In this document: one piece after another, positions 48,063 through 59,469 of the stretch | Layout of the letters: each line of letters starts with the position of its first letter | Numbering within the stretch: position 1 is the stretch's first letter | NCBI GenBank assembly: GCA_905178155.1 | Contig: CAJINV010000001.1 | Location: 7,137,794 to 7,201,793 of the forward strand | Length of the DNA: 64,000 nucleotides | Source: Amoebophrya sp. A120 | Taxonomy: Eukaryota > Sar > Dinophyceae > Syndiniales > Amoebophryaceae | Direction of reading: 5' to 3' | The notes under the pieces: model-generated | The model's input: only the letters and a program-made list of their open reading frames with translations | Told to the model about the DNA's origin: nothing | Databases searched by the model: none | Translations under genes and position numbers: made by a program

Positions 48063-49527
48063 ATGTATTCGGTAGAGTCGCACCAGCCCATCTCCCCGGG
48101 TCGGTCTAGCTCCTCCACCTTCTCCTCCTCCTCGAAACGGCCCGCCGACTATTTTTGGTCCTCCGACTCAACAAAGAAACGACGAACAGACCAGCCCGTC
48201 GTCGTGCCCGACAATGTCGTCCAAGAGCTTAGCTTCAAGTATAGAGTTTTGATGTAGTACTAGAAAGTGCAAGTTTTTTCGCCGGTTTTCGACCTTTTCT
48301 CTATTTCAACATCGACTTGGTGTTGTTTGTGCATTCCACATCGTGGCAGCTTCTTCTTTCAAAGTCGAGCTCGTCCAAGAAGCAAGAAAAAAACCAAAAC
48401 TCTAAATTAAAAAACAGGCACCACATTCCGCAGGGGATCGTGAGCGCGGTCTTGGAAACAAACGAGCCAGAAGAGGGTATTCTGGCGCTGAAAGAGTTTC
48501 AACAGGAATGTTTTGTGCGGAATATTGAAAGGAAAAATCCCCCCTCCCCATATCAAAACGGAAATCTGTGATGCAGATTTGTGGTCACAAATCAGCTTTG
48601 TGATGCTAGAAGGCAAAAGATGCGGATTGTAGTGCTGTCTAGCGTGGGAAAGCCTTGCAGCTCCACCAGGATGACAGGAGGCAACTGGAAGTGGGGAACA
48701 GCATGACAGATTACCTGCAATTTAGGCCGCAGCTTCGTCTCTTGGCCTTCTAGCAATACAAGTCGATTTGTGTACTCAAATACAGCATCACAAATTCGCG
48801 CATCTTCCGTTTCCGATATGGGGTGGGGGCTTTTTTCGGTTTGATACGGAAGCGACCCCGACCAACGGACCATGACGATCCCCATAGCATTGAGAACGTG
48901 CTGAGCCCCCCCGCGGGGCCGGTATTTGGTGGAGGAGGGTCCTCCTCCTCATTTACCGGAATAAATAAGGCCCACCATAATTCGTTTCCTTCCCCGCGGG
49001 AGCTGTTGCAGCAGGACCACCAGCACCAGTCGACGTGGGCCGCACCCGAGACGATTGAAGGGTGGGCACAGGAGTTCGCGTTGGCCTTCGAGTCCACGAC
49101 CGACCGGGCCGAGCTACAGAGGAGATGCATCAAGCTGCTGCAGGAGTACAGTAAACGGTCGGACGTGGGCACCAGGTACGAAAAACTCCGCACGGCCAAT
49201 CAGGTGCTCTACAGAGCCATTGCACAAATGAACGAGCGACTACGACGACAAACCCAACAGGAGCGACAGACCGAGGAAGCGACCAACCGGCGATACAGCG
49301 AGGTACGGTTTTGTTTTTCGACTTTTTTATTTTTACCTCTCTTTTTAATACGATTGACTGCACCAACATCGAAGAACTGACTCGCTTCTTTTGGGCGGTG
49401 TATCAAATCCGTACAATGATCAGCGAAAATCTTCCAAATTTTTTCGATACATCAGGTGGAGGAGAGGTGCAGGAAGCTGGAGCAGCAAAACGATATTTTG
49501 CGGTACCACCTGCAACTGAAGGGATGA
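48063..49527 (+). CDS. CUE-type coiled-coil protein (plant ubiquitin-system Cue-like)
   Basis: Exons 48063-48238, 48418-48521, 48851-49302 and 49456-49527 encode 267 residues. After a Ser-rich start and a KRPADYF/KKRR basic patch, residues of about 50-90 (HHIPQGIVSAVLETNEPEEGI) fit a CUE-like ubiquitin-binding helix bundle. Residues 160-267 form a coiled coil (ANQVLYRAIAQMNERL, then VEERCRKLEQQNDILRYHL). This resembles the plant Cue-domain family, whose members end in a similar E-x-N-x-x-L-x-x-H-L helix. An introner (48522-48850) separates the CUE-like part from the linker. The short last exon (24 codons including TGA) is supported by GT-AG and by the family-like ending. The family assignment is from memory and is moderate. 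Confidence 0.65.
48522..48850. mobile_element. Introner element, family B (329 nt, TSD GGA)
   Basis: Left ATATTGAAAGGAAAAATCCC plus CCCTCCCCATAT; right GATATGGGGTGGGGG and TTTGATAC. GGA is duplicated at 48519-48521 and 48848-48850. Excision joins CGG-A to AG-CGA-CCC in frame. The registers are GG-AC, GA-CG, AA-GG and AT-GA. Confidence 0.9.
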
Positions 49528-50059
49528 CATTGCAAATGAACCGGATAATTCTCTTCCTTGATCTTGAGCTTTATTGTGCCAGTCTTGCGACACAAAAGCG
49601 ACCCATTCACAAACAAAAGAAACTAGCACTTGCACTTAGTTTGAGGTGCAATGAGTTACGCAGACCCGTGGTGTTCCTGTGTCTATAGTTGCAGCGCTTT
49701 GTCCTTTCGTCGTGTGCTCTCGTTGAATCAGCAGAGGAATGCAGAAATTTTTACATCGTTTCGTGTTTTGTCGATCGTCATGACAGAGAGGGGTAGAGAG
49801 TGTGGTGGTCGCTGGCGCCACCGAGGGGAAGACGAGAGCCACTTGACTAGTTTCGTATGCGTTTAATCGTTCGTTTTCTTGATGAAAAAGTCGTTTTTAC
49901 AGTACATGCTCCAATAAAACTTTCGAAGAGCTACGGCACCTACGAGAGAATTAACTCGATGATCTGGAGGAATAGATTTCTTTAACAAGATGCTGACCGC
50001 GGCCGCGTTTTGACACTGACGAATAAGGGACCACAAGCACACGAAGACACGCTACAAAA
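49528..50059. other. Intergenic spacer
   Basis: No supported gene; it includes the 5' UTR of CFAP58. Confidence 0.5.
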
Positions 50060-53000
50060 ATGCCAGACGAGGAGGAGAACTCGCCCGAGATGGACCCGGA
50101 GGAGGGCGAGGAGGAGGAGGCCCCGCCCCCGCCCGTGAAGAAACTTCCCGAGGAGATAGAGGCGGAGCGGTTTGAGCAGCTGGAAGCCGAGTTTCAGGAT
50201 GTCGTCGCCGGGCTGGTCGCGGACAAGGGTCTGGAGCACTTCAAACTGGAGTACGAAAAGCTCTTTCGTGCGGTGAAGAAGAGCCATGAGAGCGAGAAAC
50301 GGTTACTAAAAAAGTGCCGGGAGCTGAACCAGGAGATCGTCGACAACAGTGAGAAGGTGGAAACGGCCCTGAAAATGAGCCAAGCGGACGAGGAAACCAT
50401 CACCGAGCTGAAATATCAAATGTAAAAATGTCTGGGTCTGGAAGAATCCGAACTTGTGATGCTGCATTTGGATTCCAAAAAAATCTGTATTGCATGACCA
50501 GCAAAGGGCGTGCAATTTTGGCTACGCGGAGAGGGCATTTGTCATGCGGAATAGGCATCAAGAAGCCCTCAGAAAATCTGCATTGCTAGGGTATGCATCA
50601 CAGACATCATGGCTCATGCAAAACGTGCGTGACAAGTGTCAGAATCTTCCAGACCCAGACATTGTTACATTTGATATGAAAACGGAAATATCAAGAGCCT
50701 GGGGCATGGTGGAAGCGGCGCACGAAAAGGAAACCTCCGCGAAAGCAAGCATCTCGACCTTGAAAGGAGAGATTGCAAACTTGAGTACTTGCTGTCCGCT
50801 TTTTTTGCCTATTTCTAAACTGAGACTGTGCCCTTTATAATTAAGTATGCAGTGCGGGGTTTGTTCACCATGTTGAACTTGAAGAGTGGTTTATTGCCAT
50901 TGCTTCGATGCGAAATAAGACACATATCACAGATCAACTCGTGGAGCAGGGCGCCATAATTGCAAGGACACAAGAGCAGACCGTCTCCGCGTTGCGAAAA
51001 GAACGGGAGGATTTGCTTGAGTCCAAACAGAGCCTGCAAAAAAGCGCAGACACCTTATCGTCTGGGAACGCGGAGCTGCTGACGCAACTGGAGTCCATAG
51101 AAGGCGAGAGGAGTGAGGGCATGCTGGAAATCACCTCCCTACGGGAACTGAATACGTCAAAACGAAATGAGGTCGAACGACAGCAGCGTGCGCTGGACCG
51201 CGTCGCGAAAGATTTGGGGGTACGAAACAGTGCTTTTGTGGAAGCTGTAGAATGTTGTAGTTGTGGATGTGCCCGACCCGGCTGTGAGAGTGAGAAAAAC
51301 TGTATATACAAAAAAACACGTGCTCATCACAGGAGCTAAAAACGACGCAGCAGAACCTCGCTGAAGGCCTTTCCGATCAGGGAACGACTTTTGAAATGCA
51401 GCGGGAGAGGAGTGCCTTGATTGAGCAGCAGCTGAAGGAGCAGAACAGAATACTCGAGAAGTTGCAAGTCCAGGAACGACTCCTGAGTGAGGAGCTAAAG
51501 CGCAACGAGAAGAGCTTTGCTCAGGCAGTGGAGCAGAAGGACGACCAACTGAAAACAAACATGGATTTGAAAAACAAAATAAAGAAACTGCAGGAAAGTC
51601 TCAGGTATCTATACTTTGCATTTGCTGTGTGGTAGTTCTTTTTTGCCATGGTTGTTCGTTGCTGCCTGCGGAGCAGGTGCAGGGAGTTTTTTCTATACTC
51701 AATTCCAATCTTTGTCCAAACCACGCGACGCATCCCAAAACAAAACACAGAATCAGCCGGCAGGAAAGCGAAAAGGCGGACAGGACGCTCGCGGACCTGA
51801 AACGCGCCAAGCGAATAGAGGAAGTGAAGTTTCGCGAGCTCGTCGTCACGAAAGAGAATTTCGTCGGAGAGGTGAAAGAAATCATAAAAGAAGTCGACCG
51901 AATGCAAGCCTATGCGCAGAAGGACGACAACTCGCTTAACAAGCTTCTGCATGAACGTAACTAGATAGTTTCTCTACGCAGTAAGTAGACTATTCTTCAT
52001 TTGCGGCGATGCGTAATTTTAGTGCAGCTTGTCGTGATCAAGATCATGTTTTTTTTTCACCAGGGTCGCGGAGCGAAGCACAACATAATCAATCGGTTAC
52101 TTGAAGATACCTCCTACATGAACTATGGCAATATAACAGGTGATCTACTGAATCGCGCTATGATAAAAACCGACGAGAGATCAAAGCTGCAGATGAACCG
52201 CGTGAAGATATACGACCAGGCGGCCGAGGCCAGCCGGGAGGAGATCGCTACCTGGAAGGTAAAGGTGCAAGCAGGAGTCAAGAAAATTGACGAGCTCGAC
52301 CGCGCGAGGGAAAAGCTAGGGCTGGAATGCAACGCTGCAAATCAAAAGTACGTGTCCATTTTCATTTTCGCATTACTTTTACTAGAAAATAAAAGTTCTC
52401 CCTTCATGTTTTCACAAAGCCCGAAAAGAACGTCATGGACTATGTATGTACAGGTACTACGCCAGGAACAGGACTAAGAAGTAGATTCTGATATTCGCTT
52501 TGCATCATGATGATGTTTGTATTGTCCTCACTCAGGTATTTCCAACTGTTGGACGGGATCAAGAACGCAGAAAACAAGGCGACCGATCTCCGCAAGAACC
52601 ACGGAGATTTCCGCATGAAACTGAACCAGCAGAAGGAGTTGTACCAGCAGGTGAGGAGTGAGCGGAATGCGTTTTCCCGGTCCCTGATTGAGTCGCAGGA
52701 CGAAATCTCGGAGATGAAGCGGAAATTCAAGATCATGTTTCACCAGATCGAGCAGCTTAAAGAGGAGATCAAGGAAAAGGACGAAGCCCTGAAGCGCGAG
52801 ACCAGCGACTTTGACCGTAAAAAGCGCGAGTGCGTGAAGAGAAAAGAGGAGGCCAGTAAGGCGAAAAAGAAGCAGCAGGAGCTGACGCATCTCGCCGAAC
52901 TGGAAAACGAGGAGATCAAAAAGCTGGAGCACCGCATACACGAGTTTGAGTCCACGCGGCTGGCGCAAAAGCAGGAGTATGAGGAGGTAGTGGCGGAGCG

Positions 53001-54140
53001 AGATCTGCTCGGGACGCAGCTGATCCGCAGAAACGACGAGCTGGCGCTGCTGTATGAAAAAGTGAAAATACAGTTCTCCACGCTCGAAAACGCGGAGAAC
53101 GTGTACAAGGACCTTGAAGAAGACTTGCGAAATCTCCGCATCTCGGAAAAAAACCTCACCAGAGAAGCAGAACGGAATAAGGCGAAGGTATGAAGTAGCT
53201 GTGGCGTTTGTTTTGTCGCTTGAGTTGTAAACTTGAAAGAAGATCATGCCTCTAGGAGGGGAACAAGGCGTGCATACAAATCGAGTTGCGGTCTGTTACT
53301 CTTCTCGTCTAGTATGATGAACAGCACGGGTCTAGATAGGAGCTGCGTCCACTGCAGCAGTTGCAATTTTTTAGCGTGAAACTACTGAGGCTCCTTAATA
53401 TCGGATATCTTTAGAAGTTACTTGCGTACGCACAATAATTCAGGGCTCCTCGCTGAAGGAGGTGAAGAGGCGGATTTACGTGCTCCAGCGCGAACTGTTG
53501 CACGAGCGGACGAAGGTAAAAGCACTGAGTGAGGAGCTGGAGAATCCGATGAACATGCAGAGGTGGCGGAAGCTCGACGGGAGCGACCCAGCCATGTACG
53601 AGATGATTCAAAAGGTGAAGACGCTGCAAAAGCGGCTGATCCACAAGACCGAGCAGTCCGTCAACTACGATCTGATGCTGCAGGAGAAGGAGAAATTATT
53701 CGGTGAACTGAAGGAGCTAGTCGACCAACAGCCCGGACCGGAGGTGGCAGCGCAAGTATCCGCATTCCAGACCTACTTGAAGGTATTTTTACATCAGTAC
53801 ATGTTTATTGTCAACAACCTTGACGAGGTGCGTTTGCGTTCTCGTACAAAAGATTTAGAAGTGCGGCAGCGTTCCCTCGGTAAGAAAGTATGGCAGCGTA
53901 AAATCGAAGGAAGCAAGTATGGGCCTAGTTGTTCTTGAGACACACAGCAAATTTCCTCACCATACACAGGACATCACCAACCAAATGAAGTCTGTTGCTG
54001 CGGAGCTAAACATGTGCCACGCACAAGCCACGGACTACCGAGACGAGGTGGAAAAGGCGCAGCATGACCTGCAGGAAACAAAACGAAAATATTTCGACCA
54101 AAAGCGCCGCAACCAGCTGTTCACCACTGTGGACGGGTAA
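50060..54140 (+). CDS. CFAP58: Cilia- and flagella-associated protein 58
   Basis: Exons 50060-50412, 50681-50784, 50933-51219, 51333-51604, 51751-~51956, ~52072-52347, 52536-53187, 53444-53782 and 53970-54140 give about 886 residues, close to the usual length of about 870. The protein is coiled coil throughout. Strong family signatures are LEYEKLFRAVKKSHESEKRL, KCRELNQEIV, ESQDEISEMKRKFKIM, LGTQLIRRNDELALLYEKVK, LENPMNMQRWRKLDGSDP and VKTLQKRLIHKTE. CFAP58 supports axoneme and mastigoneme/flagellar assembly, so the organism makes a flagellated stage. The introner at 50413-50680 falls between LK and TEISRAW; keeping one TSD copy reproduces family spacing. The 51956/52072 junction cannot be joined in frame by GT-AG (see findings). 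Confidence 0.9.
50413..50680. mobile_element. Introner element, family A (268 nt, TSD GAA)
   Basis: Nearly perfect long inverted repeats: ATATCAAATGTAAAAATGTC with CTGGGTCTGGAAGA on the left, and the reverse complement ending CATTTGATAT on the right. GAA is duplicated at 50410-50412 and 50678-50680. This is the best-preserved family A copy. No GT-AG register exists. Confidence 0.93.
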
Positions 54141-55092
54141 AGTCATCGGATGGCTCGGTTCATCGAGCAGCTACGCACAGTCCTCATAGTACATCTTTCA
54201 GTTTATTTTAGCAAAACAGTCAAAAAACAGGGCGAGGGCTACACCGAAGCCCTGGCTATCCAACTCCGTTGAAGGTTAATACTGACAAAATTTCACTTTG
54301 AGTGCCCCAAACTCAAAAAGGTTTAATGGTTTATACTTAAGCAAATCAGAAAAAGGTGAAGTGTTGTGGCAGCCACGCTCGTTTCAGGTTGATGAGCATG
54401 AAGAACGAAGATTCCTATTATTTTGTGATCATGCCACATCAACCTCGAAACAGTGCCACAGAGCACCCACTGCACAGAGAAGTACAGCGTGCAGAAGCAC
54501 TGGGTGATTGTTGACGAGTAAAAACTTCTGCTGCTTGATCGCGTCTCCTGTACCTAATTTTATCGAACAGCAGTAGCGCAGAACTATGTAAGATAGAACA
54601 CGGAATTAGAACTTCTCCAAAAACATTATCAAGACCAAGTATCTGTATTACAAGATAAACTACAGCCTTGGTGTTTGGATTTGCTGGCTGCGTGTTTGCT
54701 CTTCGTCCCTTTTGACAACGGGATTGTCACGAGGTCGCAGTTTGATCACAGCGGCATAATGAAGGGACACAGTGATCCTGATCCACCGGAACATCAAAGA
54801 CGCGAACGCGGCAGAGCTTGCCACTTCAAGAATGAGTACGATGCTCGTCCAAGCAAGCGATAATGTGGATTTTGTGCACGATCTTTTTTAGGTCAGCTAC
54901 ACTTAGCCATTTCTGTTGCGAGTTTCGATTGGTTTTTGCAGCCACAACCGCGCCTCACGGAAGCTGTGAAGTTGTGCTTCTTGTTGGATATTTAGGAGTT
55001 ATCGATCTGCGCGTACTACGGGTGGCTCATCATATACGTTTACCTGTGAAGTAATAAAATTTGAAGTCGCACCTCGTGGTTCGGGATAAATT
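54141..55092. other. Intergenic spacer
   Basis: No supported gene or RNA. Confidence 0.5.
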
Positions 55093-57402
55093 ATGGCTCC
55101 CTCGCTCACCCCGGGCGGCCAGCTGCAGTCTGGCGGCTCTTCCTCGTCCTCCTCCGCCGATGACTTGTGGGTAAACAAGTACGCGCCAAAAACCTTCGAA
55201 GATGCGGTAGGGAACGAGGATATGCTGTCTGTGTTGCAGCAGTACACGCACGAGCCGGAGCAGATGCCGTCCATGATCCTCGCGGGTCCGCTATTACAGT
55301 GAAAAATGCCCCCATTCCCAAAGTTGCAAAAATTTGTGATGCGAAGTTTCCAAATGAAAACTTTTTGCCATGCATGAAAGGAGTATGAATCTTTCTGATG
55401 CAGCAGAGTCCAGGCGTGTATCGCATCGCTTGCATAACAAGCGCCACTCTTGCTGGGGTCTTTTGCAATTCAAATTTTTGCTATTTACGATTGGAAGCCT
55501 GTGATGCTGATAGATGCAAGAGGGCAAATGTTTCACTTGGAAAGGTTTGCAATACAAATGCTCCCAAGTTCGGGGGTGGGGGCGTTTTTCATTGTAATAC
55601 CCGCCGGGGTGCGGCAAGACCACGGCGTTACACGTGCTGGCGCACGCATTGCACGGGGAGGAGAAGGAGGAAAATTGCCTGGAAATAAACGCGTCGGACC
55701 AGCGCGGCATCGACGTGGTGCGCGAACTAATCGTGAATTGGCTCAGCAACTTCCGGTTTGATCTGATTGGAAAGAAAAATAAGGCCTACCGCCTTGTCTT
55801 GCTGGACGAATTCGACAACATGACGGTGCAGGGCCAGGAGGCCCTGCGTAAGGTGATGGAGCAGTACAGCGACCGCGCACGATTCGCGCTGGCCTGCGTA
55901 TCAACTGCAAAAATGTCTGGGTCTGGAAGAATGCAACTTGTCATGCTAAATCTGAAGCATGCAAAAATCTGTGTTGCATGATTACCAAAAGTCGTCCAGT
56001 TTTGAGCAAGTCGTGAGGGAGTTTCTCATGCAGGATAGGCATGAGAGAGATCGCACAGAATCTGTCATGCTAGGTCCTGCATTCCAGACCTCATGGGTCA
56101 TAGGAAAGCTGCATGACAAATCGCGCAATCTTCCAGACCCAGACATTTTTGCATTTGATACTGCAACCACCCGAGCAAAATTCTCGACGCGATCATTAGT
56201 CGCTGCAGCGTGCTAAAGTACAGTACGACTCTAACGTAGCGCTAGCTCTCTTTTTAAAGATGATAGTTTCATGTATGCCTCTCAGTTCCTCTCAACTACA
56301 TCGTACACGTATTATCGTTTGATCACTAACTTCTTTTGTCGTTTCCTATTCTTCACAACATCATGAGGTTTGAAAAGATTGACCACAAGGAGATCGTGTA
56401 CCGCATAGTACAAGTTTGCCGGTGTGAGAATCTCACCTACGACGCCGCCGGGCTGGATGCATTGTGCTTCATGGCGGACGGTGATATGCGTAAAGCGATT
56501 ACGATGCTGCAAGCCGTTGCGGATCGCGTGCGGGATGGCGATGTTCGCGGGTCGCCGAAAAATATCGAGCGGGAGCAGCACACGATTAATGACGTTAGCG
56601 ACGAAAACAGGGGGGAGAACGACGTTGTGATGGATGATTATGCCGATGGAAATAAACCGCTGGACGAAACAAGTACGAAAGAGGATGCTTCGAAAGAAGG
56701 GGATGCGGCTGCGAAAGAATCTGCTGGTGACGCAGTTGCAACCGGTGAAATTATAGCCGTAACAAAGGCGAACGTTCTGCGTGCGTCTGACGCTCCGAAC
56801 CCGGACTTGCTGAAGTCCTGCATTAGGAGCTGCCTTTTCGGCCAGGATTGGCAGCAGGCCTTTTTCCCGGTATCTGTTATTCTTCGTACAAAGAGGCTAG
56901 GCATATAATGTAGGCCGCTTGAAGGAGACTCTTTGTCCTCTGACTCTGTTATGATGAAAATGAAGAAGAAGAACAAATTGAAATTTCATGCTTCTCTTGT
57001 TTTCTATCGGTCAACATGTCGTGGGTCACCGTCCTCTCCCTCTTCACAGATTGTGCGACTCGAGCGCGCCGGCTACCCCCTGCGCGACGTGATGTGCTGG
57101 TTGCAGCGCATGCTTCTGGAGGACCAGTCGCTCAACGACCTTTCTGACGATCTCCGGGCGGAACTGGTGAACGAGGTTGCGGACGCGCACGGCAAGATGG
57201 TGCGGTACCAGAAATTTTCGCTTCTGCAGATTGACGCGCTTCTCACGCGCCTCCGACTCAAATACAACCTCCGCGAGAAGCAGGGACTGGTGTGCGGCGG
57301 CGAGGTACGTGCGTTTGGGTCGTAACGAAGAAGTACTACATCGTTCTGGGACCAACTCGCACACAGGAGCTTCAAGTAGAACGCTGCATCCGCGGGAAGT
57401 GA
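55093..57402 (+). CDS. RFC2: Replication factor C subunit 2 (clamp loader AAA+ ATPase)
   Basis: Exons 55093-55290, 55604-55897, 56165-56217, 56368-56869, 57050-57304 and 57367-57402 encode 445 residues. Features: VGNEDMLSVL, Walker A GPPGCGKTT (residues 65-73), LEINASDQRGIDVVR, Walker B LVLLDEFD (the usual DEAD is DEFD), ALRKVMEQYS, sensor 1 RFALACN, the arginine-finger SRC motif (about 176-178) and GDMRKAITMLQ. The Walker A loop is interrupted at codon 66/67 by one introner and the sensor 1 strand at 164/165 by another; removal with a single TSD regenerates both motifs exactly. An acidic insertion of about 70 residues (56550-56740) separates the AAA+ lid from the collar helices. RFC2 is part of the pentamer that loads PCNA in the nucleus. 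Reading through the 57305 donor would end at 57325 instead. Confidence 0.88.
55291..55603. mobile_element. Introner element, family C (313 nt, TSD CCG) inside the Walker A codons of RFC2
   Basis: Left CTATTACAGTGAAAAATGCC then CCCATTCCC; right GGGGGTGGGGGCGTTTTTC then ATTGTAATAC. CCG is duplicated at 55288-55290 and 55601-55603. The terminal logic matches family B ([CG]TAT..A......GAAAAAT, then a C-rich arm) with a distinct interior. Excision gives GGT-CCG-CCG-GGG-TGC-GGC-AAG, the P-loop. Confidence 0.93.
55898..56164. mobile_element. Introner element, family A (267 nt, TSD TGC)
   Basis: Left GTATCAACTGCAAAAATGTC, right GACATTTTTGCATTTGATAC. TGC is duplicated at 55895-55897 and 56162-56164. 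Excision with one TSD gives RFALAC-NHPSKI, matching RFC2 spacing; keeping both copies would add a Cys. The registers TG-AC, GC-CT, CG-TG and GT-GC exclude GT-AG. Confidence 0.93.
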
Positions 57403-58413
57403 AAGACGCGTGCGGAGCGATCATATGGTGGAAGTAGACACGGCAAATAATTCGTTCTGACGACCGCGGATGAAATCAGAAATTATGCACCTGTGTGCTC
57501 GTGCGGCATCTGAATGTAGAAAAGATGCACGTTACGGTCAGAAGTGTTGTCTTTCTCTCCACCCTTGTTGCGTTGTCTCTTCATGTTCTTCTGTCTCTGC
57601 TACTAAGACTCTAAGATCCACAAACCAATTTAGTACTTTGACTAGTTTAAGTTTTAACATTAAGTAATCGCATTCGTAATGGTAATCGTACTCGTACTCG
57701 ATGGCGTAGGACGTAACTCGATCCCGAACTTCAACTTTCAAGCACGGACGTGAGGTCTGTTCGTGCGACGCCGCAAAAGAACCAAGGTTGCTTGCAACGT
57801 GAAAATGGTACTGCAAAGGTCAGAGCGAGCTACGATTCAATTTATTTTGTTTTACAACTCCAAATAAAGGCCGGTTACTTTTGGGTCGACGTCGAAGAGA
57901 TTCTCGACCATTTTTACAACACGCGCAGCTGCTTCTTGCTCTGCTTTGGCCTTGTTCTTGAAGTGTGGTTGTGGGTCGTCGGGTACGGATAAAGATGGAC
58001 AGTTGCTCCTTGTGCAGCTACCAGTGGGTCGTCAACCTTACGTCGGTTTGCTGTCGTGAGGGCGCGATCGTATTGTTTGTCTTTCGTCCTCTCAAGGGTG
58101 AAGACAGGAGTGCAAGAGACTGAGCGACAATGACATTGTTTGTATGTTGGTCGCCCATGATTCTTGTTGAGCCTGGTCCGGAATAAGGTTTCCCGAAATT
58201 TATATTTTTCAGTTTTCATCTCAGAGACAGAGACAGGGCGAGGATGTTTCTTTTTTTCCACGCGTTTTTAACACCGATTAGGCTCCCGTAGGACTTCTCT
58301 CTTCTCCGCGCTGCGCACTGATTGTACTGAGGGCGAGAGCAAAGGGGAAGATTAGTGCAGCTATGTTCCTTAGGATCCGCGTTTTTTCGTGATCCAGGCA
58401 CTTACAACGTACC
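57403..58413. other. Intergenic spacer with first copy of the 42-bp repeat
   Basis: No gene supported; contains the repeat copy at 57485-57526. Confidence 0.55.
57485..57526 (+). repeat. 42-bp dispersed direct repeat, copy 1
   Basis: Core ATGCACCTGTGTGCTCGTGC followed by GGCATCTGAATGTAGAAAAGAT. It shares the preceding ATCAGAAATT with copy 3. Confidence 0.9.
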
Positions 58414-59269
58414 ATGGTGGCCTCGGACGACGAGGAGCTGCTCCCGACTGTAGTCGCGAAGCCGAAAGACGGCGGGCGCTCGTCGACCGAGTCCGGGTCG
58501 GTTCTGACGCGGAGTACTACTAGCCAGTATCACAACTTCGCTGTGGATCGGACCATCGCGGAGGGGGATGCGTTCGAAGACGGCCCCGACAGCCGCGGAC
58601 CGCACGCGGCGGCGTCCGGGAGCAGTAGGCAGAGCCCCGGCGGCGAAGAACACGACGGGCAGCCGGGGACGAGGGAAATGAAGGGAAAAGAAGATGAACT
58701 GGTGCCGTGGCTGCGGTATCTGGATCCGGTGGCGCAGTTCGCGCGGCTGACGTCCTGGCTGCAGCTGCTGGTAGACACGTACGGCTTATCAAATGTAAAA
58801 ATGTCTGGGTCTGGAAGAATTCACGTTTGTCATGCTTGTCCGGCATGACTCTTAAATCTGTTATGCACGTTACCCAAGAGCTCCGTTTTTCTGTGATGCA
58901 GAAGCGCAGTTTGTCATGCAGAATAGGCAACACCTAGGAGCTCAGAAACTTTGGAATTTGTGTTGCTGTGAACCGGATGAGCAGATGAATCTGTGACGCG
59001 GCTGCACTTGCTAACCTGCACTACACTGCATAGCGCAACTTGTCATGCGTGACTCACAAAACTCCTAGGCTTGTGTTGCAAAATCCCCATCCTAACTCTG
59101 GCGTGGGTGCGTTTTTACTCAGGATATGAAGGGGTTCGTCTTTAGCTACCTGGCCACGTCCATCGACTTCGCGCTGAAGTTCTACCAGGTGTCCGGGCCG
59201 CGGATCCAGATCTACAAGGCCGTCACGCTGGCGCCCTGGGCGCTCAAGCCGCTGTTTGGCGTGCTGTCG
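58414..59269 (+). pseudogene. 5' part of a BT1 folate/biopterin transporter gene, downstream exons missing
   Basis: The ATG at 58414 has a good ACCATGG context. Exon 58414-58785 and exon 59123-59269 join in phase 0 (DTYG-DMKGFVFSYLATSIDF). The second exon carries the BT1 signature APWALKPLFGVLS, at which family members continue with D and a second helix. Here a GT donor (59270) follows and no BT1-like exon is visible downstream; instead come a 42-bp repeat, a LINE fragment and unrelated coding sequence. The acidic/Ser-rich N-terminus (about 90 residues) precedes the first helix. BT1 proteins move folates or pterins across membranes. I read this as a truncated gene, though a very long intron or misassembly could give the same picture. 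Confidence 0.65.
58786..59122. mobile_element. Chimeric or diverged introner (337 nt), family A left end and family C-like right end
   Basis: The left end TTATCAAATGTAAAAATGTC matches family A, while the right end (GGCGTGGGTGCGTTTTTACTC) resembles the family C right arm. The two ends do not pair and no 3-bp TSD is seen (GGC versus CAG/GAT). Unlike the others it ends in a usable CAG, giving an in-frame TT-AG or GC-type boundary. Confidence 0.7.
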
Positions 59270-59427
59270 GTAGCGCACGATTTCATGTTCCAGCAGCATA
59301 CAATCCGCAAGGCAGGAACTAAGGGACCACGCAAGAGTCCCACGTCAACACGAGTGGCTTGGGGGTCGATCAGGTTGCAACAGTCATGCGCCGGCCAGGT
59401 GCGTAAATCAGACGGCCGCAAAGTATT

Positions 59428-59469
59428 ATGCACCTGTGTGCTCGTGCGGCATCTGAATGTAGAAAAGAT
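59428..59469 (+). repeat. 42-bp dispersed direct repeat, copy 2
   Basis: Identical core to copy 1. Lies between the truncated BT1 gene and the LINE fragment. Confidence 0.9.
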
